Of a stretch of 64,000 bases of DNA, positions 8,301-17,704 are shown one piece after another. Both the position numbers and the translations under genes were made by a program. Numbering within the stretch: position 1 is the stretch's first letter; each line of letters starts with the position of its first letter. The notes under the pieces were generated by a model. That model was not told where the DNA came from. It searched no databases and was given only the letters and a program-made list of their open reading frames with translations. The stretch lies in NCBI GenBank assembly GCA_004764695.1, contig SMSO01000032.1, positions 146,501 through 210,500 of the forward strand, written 5' to 3'. This DNA comes from Schizochytrium sp. TIO01. Its lineage: Eukaryota > Sar > Bigyra > Thraustochytrida > Thraustochytriidae.

Positions 8301-11231
8301 ATGCCAGTGGGTATCGTCGTGGTAGGCGCCACGGGCGCTCTGCCCATGAAGCGCATGTTCCCTGCGCTCTTTAGACTTTTCTGCACTGAAGTTGTTCGCG
8401 ATGTCACCATCGTCTGCACTTCTGAAGAGGAACACACGGACGAGTCTTTCCGCAAGGAGATCAGACCTGCTCTTGGTGCTGGAGACCTTGAGGGATTCCT
8501 CCTGCGATGCTCCTACGTGCAGGGCGACGCTTTTCAACCCGAGGTTGCTGAGATCATTGCCAAGAAGCTCGAAGGCCAGTCTCGAATTATGGTGTACATG
8601 AACCCTCAGGTCGAGATTGAGGACATCGAGGTTGATCCCCTCGCCGCCAAGCTCAAGCCCATGTGCAAGAAGGCTGGTGGATGGCTCCGCTGCGTTATCG
8701 AGAAACCTCTTCACTACGACGGAAGATCTTCGAAGGATCTTACTCGTAAGCTTCACAAGGCTTTTGGAGGTGAAGAGAACGTTTTCCGTCTTGACCATTT
8801 CATTGGAAAAGAAATGGTGCAGAATATCGCGGCCGTGCGTTTTGCCAACCGCTTCCTCGAACCCGCATGGAACTGCAGCAACATCAATGCCGTAGTCATC
8901 AGCTGTCGCGAAACCCAACTCATCTCTCCGGGCTCTAGCGCATCAATTTTTGATGAGCAGGGTATCGTTCGCGACCTTATCATCGACCACCTAATGCACA
9001 TTATGGCCCTTGTGGCAATGGAGACTCCCGTTGACCTTGCTGATGGGAAAAGTGTCAGCGATGAGGTAGCAAAGGTCCTCCGCTGCGTTGAGCCCGCCAA
9101 ACTTGAGGATACTGTACTTGGACAGTACAAGGGCTACTGCGACACAGAGGGCGTCAACGAGGAATCCATGACACCAACCTTTGCACTCTGCGTCTTGTAC
9201 ATCAACAATCCGCGTTGGCACGGAGTGCCCTTCATTCTCAAGGCAGGAAAGGGCCTGTACGAGCGTCGTACTGATGTTCGTGTGCAATTCAAGCCACCCC
9301 ACAACAAGCTCTTCCCGCCCAGTCGTGGCGGAGGACCCCTTAACGAACTGGTCATCCGAATTCAACCCAATAGTGACATCTACATGAAGATGATGCGCAA
9401 GGTGCCTGGTCTCAAGCTCAACGTTGCCGTGACCAAGCTCGATCTTCTCGGTAACGACCCGTCTGTTCTGTTGGACAGCGTCGACCGCCCGATGATGCGC
9501 AACGTCACCAGCCAGACTAACCTCCAGAACATGGCCGACAGATACAACTCACCGCTTACCCAAGGGCTCCTCGACGGCACCAATACTAATGCCGGTCTCA
9601 AGGAGTTTCCGCTTCTTAACGCATACTCTCCCGACTCATATGAGCGCCTCATCTATGATGTTGTGCAAAACGACAAGTCCTCGTTCATCCGTGAGGACGA
9701 GATCAACGCTATCTGGGACATCTTTGATCCGCTCATGCGTGACATTGAAGGCGGCGACGACTTTGATGGCGTCGAAGTCAACAAATATGTCATTGGCAGC
9801 CGTGGCCCTTCTGCCGCTTACTCACTGATGTCAACCGTTGGGTTTGTTGGCTACAAGCTTGAGTCTGAGCTTCTTGGTTTCAAGCCCAAATCTGTCTTCC
9901 AGGAGCTCACCTCTCAATTTAGTCTCACTGGATCTCAGATGGAGGAAATTGCTGCTCACTTTTTTCGTGAGATGCGCCGTGGTCTCCAGGGACTCCCCTC
10001 CACCATCAAGATGCTTCCTTCATACGTAACGGAGATCCCCACTAGCCGCGAGAAGGGTGTCTACTTTGCCCTCGACCTGGGTGGCACCAACTTTCGTGTC
10101 TCCCGATTTAGTTTTGATGGCCACGGTGTAGCCTGCATCACCGATGAGCGAAAGTACACTGTGCCTGATGAGATGATGACTGGTACTGCCGAGCAGCTCT
10201 TTGACTTCTTAGCAGAGTGCATCGCTTCGCTTGATACCGGCGCTGAAGATAAGGCTCATGGCCTCTATTACGGATTCACCTTCTCCTTCCCTGTTGAGCA
10301 GGACGCCATCGACCGCGGTACTCTGATTAGCTGGACAAAGGGTTTCACCACCTCTGGTGTTGAGGGCAAGGATGTTGTCGATCTCTTGCGTGATGCCTTC
10401 AAGCGCCGTGGCTTTGAGGGTGACATTACCGCTCTCGTCAACGATACCGTGGGTACACTCATTAGTGCTGCTTACACTGACCCCCGCACAATGATTGGCA
10501 TCATTCTCGGTACTGGTACCAATGCTGCATACCGTGAGAAGGTTGAGAACATTCTTAAGCTGCCTAAGGAGGTCCGCGATCGTGGCGGTGAGATGATCAT
10601 TAACACCGAGTGGGGTAACTTTGGTTCGAATGGAAAGATGCTCCCTACCACCGAGATTGATGAGGAGATCGACAGGAACTCCCGTAACCAGGGCAAGCAG
10701 TTCCTCGAGAAAATGATTTCTGGTATGTACCTTGGTGAAATGGTGCGTCTCTGCCTTGTGCGCATGTATGACGCCGGTGAGATCTGGCAAGGACCGGAGG
10801 CTGTGGTACCTGCGCACCTCAAGACCACCAACTCTTTCCCCAGCCGTTACCTCTCCGACATTGAGTACGACATGTCCGAGCAGCTCACTATTGTCCGCCG
10901 GATTGAAGATAGCTATGGCGTACAGGGGTCGCAGCTTGAGGACCGCATCAAGCTCAAGGAGGTGTGTGGTATGATTATTCAGCGCGCTGCTAAACTTACA
11001 GCATGTGCTATCGCTGCTTGTATTCGCCAAATTGGCACCAACGACCCTGAGCTTGTGGTCGGCATTGACGGTTCTGTTTTTGAGCACCACCCGTCATTCC
11101 GTCAGCGTCTTGCCACTGGCCTTGGTGAGCTTGCTGTTCAGGCCAATGTAATTCTTGCCAAGGACGGATCTGGTCAAGGTGCTGCGCTCATTTCTCACGG
11201 TGCCCTTGTGGCTCGTGGAAAGGCAAACTAA
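8301..11231 (+). CDS. bifunctional glucose-6-phosphate dehydrogenase-hexokinase fusion
   Basis: One uninterrupted 976-residue frame joins two enzymes. Residues 1 to about 525 are glucose-6-phosphate dehydrogenase: a Rossmann start (VVGATGALPMKR, 7-18), EKP (134-136), the substrate/active-site block RLDHFIGKEMVQN (163-175, with Asp165, His166 and Lys170), the second catalytic His230, a long VLYINNPRWHGVPFILKAGK block (298-317), and GSRGP (499-503). After a link of about 10 residues, about 535-976 is a complete hexokinase: phosphate loop LDLGGTNFRV (591-600), SWTKGF (677-682), NDTVGT with catalytic Asp715, ILGTGTNAAY (735-744), INTEWGNFG (767-775), GIDGSVFEHHPSFR (921-934) and DGSGQGAAL (955-963). 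Together they could turn glucose plus ATP into 6-phosphogluconolactone. Oddities: the usual GASGDLA is GATGALP, the NADP-phosphate Arg is absent, and about 50 residues are inserted at about 384-438. No targeting peptide is seen, so a cytosolic location is likely. Start is the first ATG. Confidence 0.93.
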   Translation: MPVGIVVVGATGALPMKRMFPALFRLFCTEVVRDVTIVCTSEEEHTDESFRKEIRPALGAGDLEGFLLRCSYVQGDAFQPEVAEIIAKKLEGQSRIMVYMNPQVEIEDIEVDPLAAKLKPMCKKAGGWLRCVIEKPLHYDGRSSKDLTRKLHKAFGGEENVFRLDHFIGKEMVQNIAAVRFANRFLEPAWNCSNINAVVISCRETQLISPGSSASIFDEQGIVRDLIIDHLMHIMALVAMETPVDLADGKSVSDEVAKVLRCVEPAKLEDTVLGQYKGYCDTEGVNEESMTPTFALCVLYINNPRWHGVPFILKAGKGLYERRTDVRVQFKPPHNKLFPPSRGGGPLNELVIRIQPNSDIYMKMMRKVPGLKLNVAVTKLDLLGNDPSVLLDSVDRPMMRNVTSQTNLQNMADRYNSPLTQGLLDGTNTNAGLKEFPLLNAYSPDSYERLIYDVVQNDKSSFIREDEINAIWDIFDPLMRDIEGGDDFDGVEVNKYVIGSRGPSAAYSLMSTVGFVGYKLESELLGFKPKSVFQELTSQFSLTGSQMEEIAAHFFREMRRGLQGLPSTIKMLPSYVTEIPTSREKGVYFALDLGGTNFRVSRFSFDGHGVACITDERKYTVPDEMMTGTAEQLFDFLAECIASLDTGAEDKAHGLYYGFTFSFPVEQDAIDRGTLISWTKGFTTSGVEGKDVVDLLRDAFKRRGFEGDITALVNDTVGTLISAAYTDPRTMIGIILGTGTNAAYREKVENILKLPKEVRDRGGEMIINTEWGNFGSNGKMLPTTEIDEEIDRNSRNQGKQFLEKMISGMYLGEMVRLCLVRMYDAGEIWQGPEAVVPAHLKTTNSFPSRYLSDIEYDMSEQLTIVRRIEDSYGVQGSQLEDRIKLKEVCGMIIQRAAKLTACAIAACIRQIGTNDPELVVGIDGSVFEHHPSFRQRLATGLGELAVQANVILAKDGSGQGAALISHGALVARGKAN

Positions 11232-13337
11232 TTTACATCTTTACTTACCTTTTTTTAAAACCTTTCTTTTATACAATTGAATTATTCCTAAAATTAAAAA
11301 CCTAATATTTTGATATATTCAATCCAGTTTTCTATAATTCTTGTTTCGTTTAGTTGGTTTAAATCTATAATCTATGTATCAGGACTATATGTTCCGAAGC
11401 ATCGTCCAGACCCCAGAGTGTTTCCATCACTGCTTGTAAGAATAACGAATCCCGCTACTGCTCACTCGTCACTGGAGCCTAACGCACCCCTGGCCAGTTT
11501 TCACTTGCATCATTACCTGGCACGCTCTGATCTTCAGGCAGTTCTAGATTGAGAAGAAAGAAACATAGTAGACGAAAAAAGAAGCATTGGTAGTAGGACC
11601 TCTCAAGAGTGCTTTTTCCTTTCTTTTTCCATTAATTTCTTTTCACTTTGAGATTCGAATGCTCGAATTAAATTCGACCATATTCATCTTCACAAGTAAC
11701 CTCCCTCAAGCCCCCTACGATGATTTTAGGATGGACGATGCGTCTCAAGCAATGATCCCAACTGTGAGCTACTAGTTATCACTCGCCATCGCTTTGAAGA
11801 GGTGTTTTCGCACCTTTTTTGTTTTAAAGAACCCCAAAGAACCGTAGTCGAACTAATGAGCATGGCTGTGGGTATTATTTAGGTTACAAGGGCAATATTA
11901 ATACCAGTGTTTCATTCTCAGCTGTGGTCGCCTGGCATCCTCATATGGGGAAACATTGGCAAGAAAGTGAGGAAAAGATCAGCTGTGGAATATTGCCGGA
12001 AAGCTCTACTTCGGCATCAGTTGCTTGCAAAATAACCGGCACAAGCATATAAAACCACAACAAAGGCATTTTTTTCTTTTAGATTTCAAAGTGACCAGAG
12101 AGGTATAAACCTCAATGAGACAATCTCTGATATGCTCAAAATCCATATTCCTTTCATCAGGTTAGAGAACTCATAAATTTGGTGCAGTTGTTCGTTCTTG
12201 CACCTGACCCCCATTTGACATATTTATACCGCTGCAGCTAACCATGTTCACCACAGAGTTACTTTACAATATACTTATCTCTGCAAGATCAGATCAAGGG
12301 CTGTGATTTCGACGTGAAAACACAAAATGGAATTGGTAATGACGCAAGTTGATCTGATCTAGCTTCATATGTTGCAACTCGACCACATTCATAAAGTGTC
12401 TTCGATTTATCTGACCAAACCTTCACGTTCTTTCATCTTCTCCACAATCGAATCACTCAAAGTGCGCAATTCTCAAAACAATTGAAAACTACAAAATGCA
12501 AAAATCTTCCACTAATAACGCCATTCCTACACCTTGCAACCAAACTCAATCTGAAATGCTTTATCCGCCCCAGTGCTGTCATGCCGCCTGTACGCTGACC
12601 TCTTGCAGCCCATTGCATCCTTGTATTTTCATTACGCTCTCTCCTTTGGCATGCTCGATTCCAATGTAGTACAAGCTCTACTTCTCCTGCATTCTCGCGC
12701 TCTCAATTATCTGACACCTGCTGTAACGTACCAACCTACCATACTCAACATTCACATGGAAACAATGTTCGGTTTCGTAACCTCTCATCTCCGTTACATC
12801 TTCAATAAGTGCTGATTCAAGACGCAAGGAGTTTATCCATAATTTGCCTCCCTGCGACACGCATTAAATTGGTGTTTAGGTTGATCACAGTCTTTGAAGT
12901 GCAACGACATGGCAGGGATCCACCAAATCGACGCAAGTGCCAAACGAAAGTGCCAAACGTAGCGTCGTCTCTTGGCTGGAGGTTGAACAAGTAGCTCTGA
13001 CCTAACGATCAGTAGTACCCAACTACTTGCACTCCTACTGAAGGCGCTAGCCACTGCTAACACATGGAAATGAACACCCATAGACATTAATTCAATTAAT
13101 TAGTATCAATCATTTGCTCTCCGAAGCAGCGACAAACGCAAATCTCTTGCTCTCCGCCGTTGCTCTTCGGGGGCGACTGTGCGCGGTTCCTGTCTTGCAA
13201 GACCTTTGCACGAGTGTGCAGGATAGGTGCGCGTGCGAGGGAGGTCGCTGTACCTGCTCGTTGTGTTACTGTGTGTGGCTTGCCACATAGGCGGAGTCTT
13301 GGAGACTATTGGATAGATCAGGCAGTGAGCAAGCACG
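11232..13337. other. intergenic region between the fusion gene and UBA2
   Basis: About 2.1 kb without a supportable gene. Short frames of at most 80 codons occur on both strands, mostly without an ATG in a sensible place. The final part (about 13100-13337) should carry the UBA2 promoter and leader. No tRNA, rRNA or repeat array is seen. Confidence 0.5.
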
Positions 13338-15488
13338 ATGGCGGAGGTTGGTACCGCTGTTTCGGGGCGCTATGCGCACTTGGAGGCAAGCTTTGGAGCT
13401 GATCTTTTTGATCAGGTGCGCTCCTGTCGCGTATTGGTAGTGGGTTCTGGTGGTATTGGCGTCGAGATCCTCAAAAACCTCGTTATGTCCGGATTTTCTG
13501 ATATCGAGATTGTGGATCTTGACACTATCGATGTGTCGAACCTTAATCGCCAGTTTCTCTTTCGCAGCAAACACGTGGGGATGTCGAAAAGTCAGGTAGC
13601 GCGTGAAGTCGCCCTGCAGTTCAACCCCGACGCCAAAATTGTGGCTCATCATGGAAACGTCAAGGAGGAGCGCTTCGGAGTCAAATTCATCAGCAACTTT
13701 GACATCATTCTCAATGCGCTCGACAACGTCTCTGCTCGCCAGCATGTAAACCGCCTATGCCTTGCTGCAGGAAAGCCTCTTATTGACGCCGGAACGCAAG
13801 GATATCTTGGTCAGACCACTGTGCATGTCGGCAAGGAAACAGCGTGCTTCGACTGCGAGCCTAAGACTGAGAACAAGCGCACATTTGCTATCTGCACTAT
13901 CCGCAGCACACCAGATAAACCCGTGCACTGCATTGTTTGGGCTAAGGAACTTTTTAAACTCATGTTTGGCCATGCAGAAGAATCCATGCTTAGTGGCACT
14001 GAACCGGATGCTACTTCAGATAATACCGAAGGAGAGGCTGCTACGGAAGCCAAGGAAGAAGATGCTTCTTCCGCCGCTGCTGAGGCAAATGCGGACCAGG
14101 AAAGGGAACAGGAGATTCGTTCCCAGATTGTTGATGCCGTTGCAGCGAGGCCAGAGAACTTGGATGATAAAGACGCCCTCCGTGCCTATGCTCGCTCCGT
14201 CTTTGATGCTGTCTTCGACCACGAAATCCGTTTTAAATTGCAGCTCCGTAATGGATACAAGGGAGCCAACAAAAAGCCTTCACCTCTCACTTTTGACGAT
14301 GCTATGGCATCTGATGAATCGCCATCTTCAGGTTCTCCGAGCGGTCTTCGCGATCAGAGAATTTTGAGTCTGCACGAATGTACAGACTTGTTTGTGGATA
14401 CTATCATGACCCTGATGGGCCCGGAGCGCCGTAACACCCTTGGCGACATGGTCTTCGACAAGGATGATGCTCTAACTTTGCAATTTGTGACGGCTGCCTC
14501 AAACTTGCGAAGCCATTGCTTCAACATTGAGCGCAAGAGTCTTTGGGATACCAAGGGCATAGCCGGAAACATCATTCATGCTATCGCTACAACTAATGCA
14601 ATTGTGGCTGGTCTGCAGACTCTCGAGGCAATCAAGATTCTCGCTGCGCTCAAGCGAGTCTCCATCAAAAATTCTACCTGGACTGCCCCATCTGAGGAGG
14701 AGATGAAAGCTGATCCACCAAAGCTCACTCGCAACAGCACAGCCGTGTGGGTGGCCCGCGAGCCTGTGGGTCGTGGTTTTTTGCTTCAAGCTACTCAGCT
14801 GCCTGCACCCAACCCCAAATGCTTCTCTTGTGGTGATGCTCTCGTGATTCTTGCGGTGGATACCACGAAGTTCCTTTTTGGAGATCTCATTGATCGTGTG
14901 TTAAAGGGTCGTCTTGGAGTAAACCTGCCTAGTGTGATGTTTGGAACTTCGGAGTTATATGTAGAGGGAGATGGTCTCGATGAGGACGAAGTCGAGTTTT
15001 TCATGCAAAACAAACCCAAAGTTTTGATTGACAGTCCCGCAGGAGGTATCAAGGATGGTTCTATTCTTGAGATTGAGGACTTTTCGCAAAACATGAAATT
15101 TAAGATGCTTATTCAACAAAAGGTCTTTGATGCCGAGAAGAACCCGGACTTATTCGAAGTAGGAGGCGACGAGCCTGTCGTCGCCGAAGAGGACGATATT
15201 GCCCCAACAGAGGAAACAGCAGAGGTCTCTCAGGAGAGCACCTCCTCAGTTCAGACTACAGAAGTGAAAGCTGTGCTAAAGAGTGGCGATGGCAATGATG
15301 AGGTCATTGCAGTGGCCAGTGCAATCACAGAGTCGGCTCCCACAGATACCAAGAAACGCGCTCGTGAAGATAAAGACCATGGTTCGGAGAGCTCAAAACG
15401 ATCCAAGACGGATGACGAAGTTCCCGGCGCAGCCGTTGTAGTGGGCGGTGCTGATGACGACGATGACGATGTAGTTTTCATTGAATAA
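13338..15488 (+). CDS. UBA2: SUMO-activating enzyme subunit 2 (UBA2/SAE2)
   Basis: The 716-residue product is the catalytic subunit of the heterodimeric E1 for SUMO; it adenylates SUMO, forms a thioester and passes it to UBC9. An ATP-binding ThiF-type fold starts at 31 (RVLVVGSGGIGVEILKNL), with the E1 hallmarks DLDTIDVSNLNRQFLF (60-75) and KSQVAREV (84-91). The catalytic cysteine is Cys186 in FAICTIRSTPDKP, as in the UBA2 family. Zinc ligands are CFDC (170-173) and the later CFSC pair. The ubiquitin-fold domain follows, then an acidic tail with a basic nuclear-localisation-like cluster (KKRARED, SSKRSK) and a final poly-Asp VVFIE element resembling a SUMO-interacting motif. Between about 215 and 245 is a Glu/Ala-rich insertion. 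The stop codon overlaps a poly(A) signal, and the next gene converges after 20 bp. Confidence 0.95.
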   Translation: MAEVGTAVSGRYAHLEASFGADLFDQVRSCRVLVVGSGGIGVEILKNLVMSGFSDIEIVDLDTIDVSNLNRQFLFRSKHVGMSKSQVAREVALQFNPDAKIVAHHGNVKEERFGVKFISNFDIILNALDNVSARQHVNRLCLAAGKPLIDAGTQGYLGQTTVHVGKETACFDCEPKTENKRTFAICTIRSTPDKPVHCIVWAKELFKLMFGHAEESMLSGTEPDATSDNTEGEAATEAKEEDASSAAAEANADQEREQEIRSQIVDAVAARPENLDDKDALRAYARSVFDAVFDHEIRFKLQLRNGYKGANKKPSPLTFDDAMASDESPSSGSPSGLRDQRILSLHECTDLFVDTIMTLMGPERRNTLGDMVFDKDDALTLQFVTAASNLRSHCFNIERKSLWDTKGIAGNIIHAIATTNAIVAGLQTLEAIKILAALKRVSIKNSTWTAPSEEEMKADPPKLTRNSTAVWVAREPVGRGFLLQATQLPAPNPKCFSCGDALVILAVDTTKFLFGDLIDRVLKGRLGVNLPSVMFGTSELYVEGDGLDEDEVEFFMQNKPKVLIDSPAGGIKDGSILEIEDFSQNMKFKMLIQQKVFDAEKNPDLFEVGGDEPVVAEEDDIAPTEETAEVSQESTSSVQTTEVKAVLKSGDGNDEVIAVASAITESAPTDTKKRAREDKDHGSESSKRSKTDDEVPGAAVVVGGADDDDDDVVFIE

Positions 15489-15489
15489 A
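15484..15489 (+). terminator. AATAAA poly(A) signal overlapping the UBA2 stop codon
   Basis: The last sense codon GAA and stop TAA followed by A create AATAAA, so the canonical signal would begin inside the coding region. If used, cleavage 10-30 nt downstream would fall inside the 3' end of the opposing gene. It could also be a chance match. Confidence 0.35.
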
Positions 15490-15508
15490 CAGTTTTCTTT
15501 TTGTCATT

Positions 15509-17704
15509 TTAATCTTTTTCTGTACCGTCAACAGCAGCAGCAGCAGCAGCAGCAAGTGCCTCTCGCTTCGTCTCAATCTGCGAGGCAGACATTCCAGGAT
15601 CACCTGTGGCACCAAGTGACCGTAACTTTTCAAGCTGTGATTGAGCCATTTGTGCACGAAGCACGGCCACTTGCTCCTCAAGAGCATCAATGTGCATTTG
15701 CATCGCCGCCTCCTTACGCTTGCTACGCTTCTTTCGTTTCCCACGTTGAACGACTCGAGAGGGAGACACAACAGAAGACACCTGACTTGGAGAGAGCGGT
15801 CCTATGGCACTGCCGTGGCGGTGACTTCTTGGAGTCAACGAACTTGTTTGTACATCGAGGCGTCGCGGAGATCTTGAACCTAATGTGCCTTGACCGCGCC
15901 CACTGGATGTTCCAGGAGAGCCTCCTAAACCAGTTCTCGGGGAATGTGACCTTCCCGTCAAGTGTGGCGTATGCGGAGAGTGCGCTTCCCCATTATCTCT
16001 GCTCAGCGTAGAGGTGGTTTGCGCAGGGTATCCTGATTCTACTGGGTTTGATTTGAGGAGTTTGTACACCGAGGAGAGGCGATGAGGAGGGCATGATAGG
16101 ATTGTGCGCATGAATGGGTCTTCCTGAGCTTGTAACCTTGTTTCTACTTCTCGGACTAAGCGGTCTGTGTCACGACGAACACCATCTTCGACAACATCGC
16201 CATGCTTTGCTTGATTGGCGGCACGCGCCAGAACGGCATCCACATGTGATGGGTTGCGACTAGCGTACGCAATCCACCACTTTGAGTTTTCATAGTCTAA
16301 GGGATCATTCTCCCTGAATGCATTTCCTAAGCCTAGTGAATCATGGTTATCCATACTCTGCCAAGGAGGCCTTTGTGCCTGCAATTTGCGAATATCTCTT
16401 TCCTCGTGGCCCACCTGAACTCGCCACCACTCTTTCCCCACCTGTGCGTTATCTAAAGCTGCCAGATGTGCGTTCCTTGCTTCCGTATAAACACTCTGGT
16501 CTCGGGAAAGTGGCCATGGTGTGTGTTTTGATGTCTTGCGCTGGCGTCGTATGTTGATGGCACTTGTGCTGTCGTCTCCTTCATTGGGAGTTTGATTTTC
16601 ATTTCCATTGCCTTCATTTTCAGCCAAATTTTGGTCATCCGCAATCTTTCCATCATAAGATGAGAGCGGGAGCTTTAGCTGCTCAAGTCGTGCGCAGAGT
16701 TTATTAGTACGGTTCAAAATACGTGCACGTTCGCGCTCATGAGAACGCATTACTGTGTCACGTGAACTAAAATGCGCCCAGCGAATTTGAATTTCACGGT
16801 GCCCTTCCATGAGAGCTTGAAACTTTTCATGCGTGCTGAAACGCCCATTGTCAAGCATTCGGTCATGTGCCTCTCGCGTGAGTTCATCGTATAGCTTGTG
16901 AAGCATCTTGAGGTCGCTGTCATTTGTTCTCCCATCCAGATTGCTCGCATCCTCCGCATCCTCTTTTTCAATTCCCATTTCAGTCTCGCCGGGTTGTTTT
17001 ATCAGCCCACCGTCATTTTCCTCATCTTCCTCACCATGAGGTGATTCATATGACTCTTCCAGGACATCTGTGGACAGTCGTAAGCCTTTGTCAGCAAGTT
17101 TTTTGCGTACGGCTCGCGCCTCCGTTCGTTGCAAACGCCTTTGACGTTGTGACCGCCACGCTCGTTGAATAACTCTAGACGATTTGTTTTTGCGACGCTC
17201 TTCCCATGCCAAGAGCTTCTCAGGTTTCACTTGGCGCATCATGGCAAGCTCCAACTGACGTCTTTGAATACGCTCATGGCGTGCTGCACGCTCTCGTTCG
17301 GCGGCCTGCCCTGGTCTCTCCTGAAGCACTAATCGTACTTGGTAACCCCTATCTGACTCGCCAATGTCTTGCCATTGCTGAGCAGCTTCCTCGCCACCTT
17401 TGCGCGCATCTACACGAGCGTGTCCAACTCCTGCGACACGAATTCTAAGCTCCCGTTTCTCAGATGTGTCATTTTCGTCGCGATCATTTGCAATTTCGTC
17501 ATTCCATGCTAGATGCCGCGTTAATTTCCAGCGAAGGTCGCCCACAGGTTCTCGCACAGGGTCCACGGCATCAACATCTTCGCGGGCTCGTGAAAGTCCT
17601 CCTTCATGCCCACGAACCCCTACGCTGACCAGAGAAAGTCTCACGCGAGGCGGCTCTGCTCCAGCGAAGCCCCTGGCCTGGACGCCCACCACGTACCAGT
17701 CCAT
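15509..17704 (-). CDS. IQ-motif protein with possible N-terminal C2-like domain, unknown function
   Basis: A 731-residue protein I cannot assign to a named family. The first 130 residues alternate short hydrophobic strands with a tryptophan-rich pattern (WKLTRHLAWNDE, then ELRIRVAGVG, then GYQVRLVLQE) like a C2 beta sandwich; this is tentative. A basic helical stretch follows with one IQ motif at about 178-191 (VIQRAWRSQRQRR), a calmodulin-binding element. The centre is acidic and helical, then comes a Ser/Pro/Arg-rich low-complexity region, a KRKKRSKRK basic cluster, a short coiled coil (MHIDALEEQVAVLRAQMAQ) and a poly-alanine run just before the end. This make-up is common in cytoskeletal and ciliary proteins, but that is inference. 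The frame is open for 19 codons upstream without an ATG, so the ATG at 17704 is used. Its stop lies 20 bp from the stop of UBA2. Confidence 0.8.
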   Translation of the reverse strand: MDWYVVGVQARGFAGAEPPRVRLSLVSVGVRGHEGGLSRAREDVDAVDPVREPVGDLRWKLTRHLAWNDEIANDRDENDTSEKRELRIRVAGVGHARVDARKGGEEAAQQWQDIGESDRGYQVRLVLQERPGQAAERERAARHERIQRRQLELAMMRQVKPEKLLAWEERRKNKSSRVIQRAWRSQRQRRLQRTEARAVRKKLADKGLRLSTDVLEESYESPHGEEDEENDGGLIKQPGETEMGIEKEDAEDASNLDGRTNDSDLKMLHKLYDELTREAHDRMLDNGRFSTHEKFQALMEGHREIQIRWAHFSSRDTVMRSHERERARILNRTNKLCARLEQLKLPLSSYDGKIADDQNLAENEGNGNENQTPNEGDDSTSAINIRRQRKTSKHTPWPLSRDQSVYTEARNAHLAALDNAQVGKEWWRVQVGHEERDIRKLQAQRPPWQSMDNHDSLGLGNAFRENDPLDYENSKWWIAYASRNPSHVDAVLARAANQAKHGDVVEDGVRRDTDRLVREVETRLQAQEDPFMRTILSCPPHRLSSVYKLLKSNPVESGYPAQTTSTLSRDNGEAHSPHTPHLTGRSHSPRTGLGGSPGTSSGRGQGTLGSRSPRRLDVQTSSLTPRSHRHGSAIGPLSPSQVSSVVSPSRVVQRGKRKKRSKRKEAAMQMHIDALEEQVAVLRAQMAQSQLEKLRSLGATGDPGMSASQIETKREALAAAAAAAVDGTEKD
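15532..15553 (+). repeat. in-frame CAG/CTG triplet repeat coding poly-alanine
   Basis: About seven CAG units on the plus strand. In the minus-strand gene they are read as GCT and give a run of seven or eight alanines near the C-terminus. Such repeats vary in length between strains. Confidence 0.9.

Noticed and set aside
10209-11090. 293-codon minus-strand frame over the hexokinase half
   Set aside because: It is the shadow of a highly biased coding sequence; every hexokinase motif reads on the plus strand.
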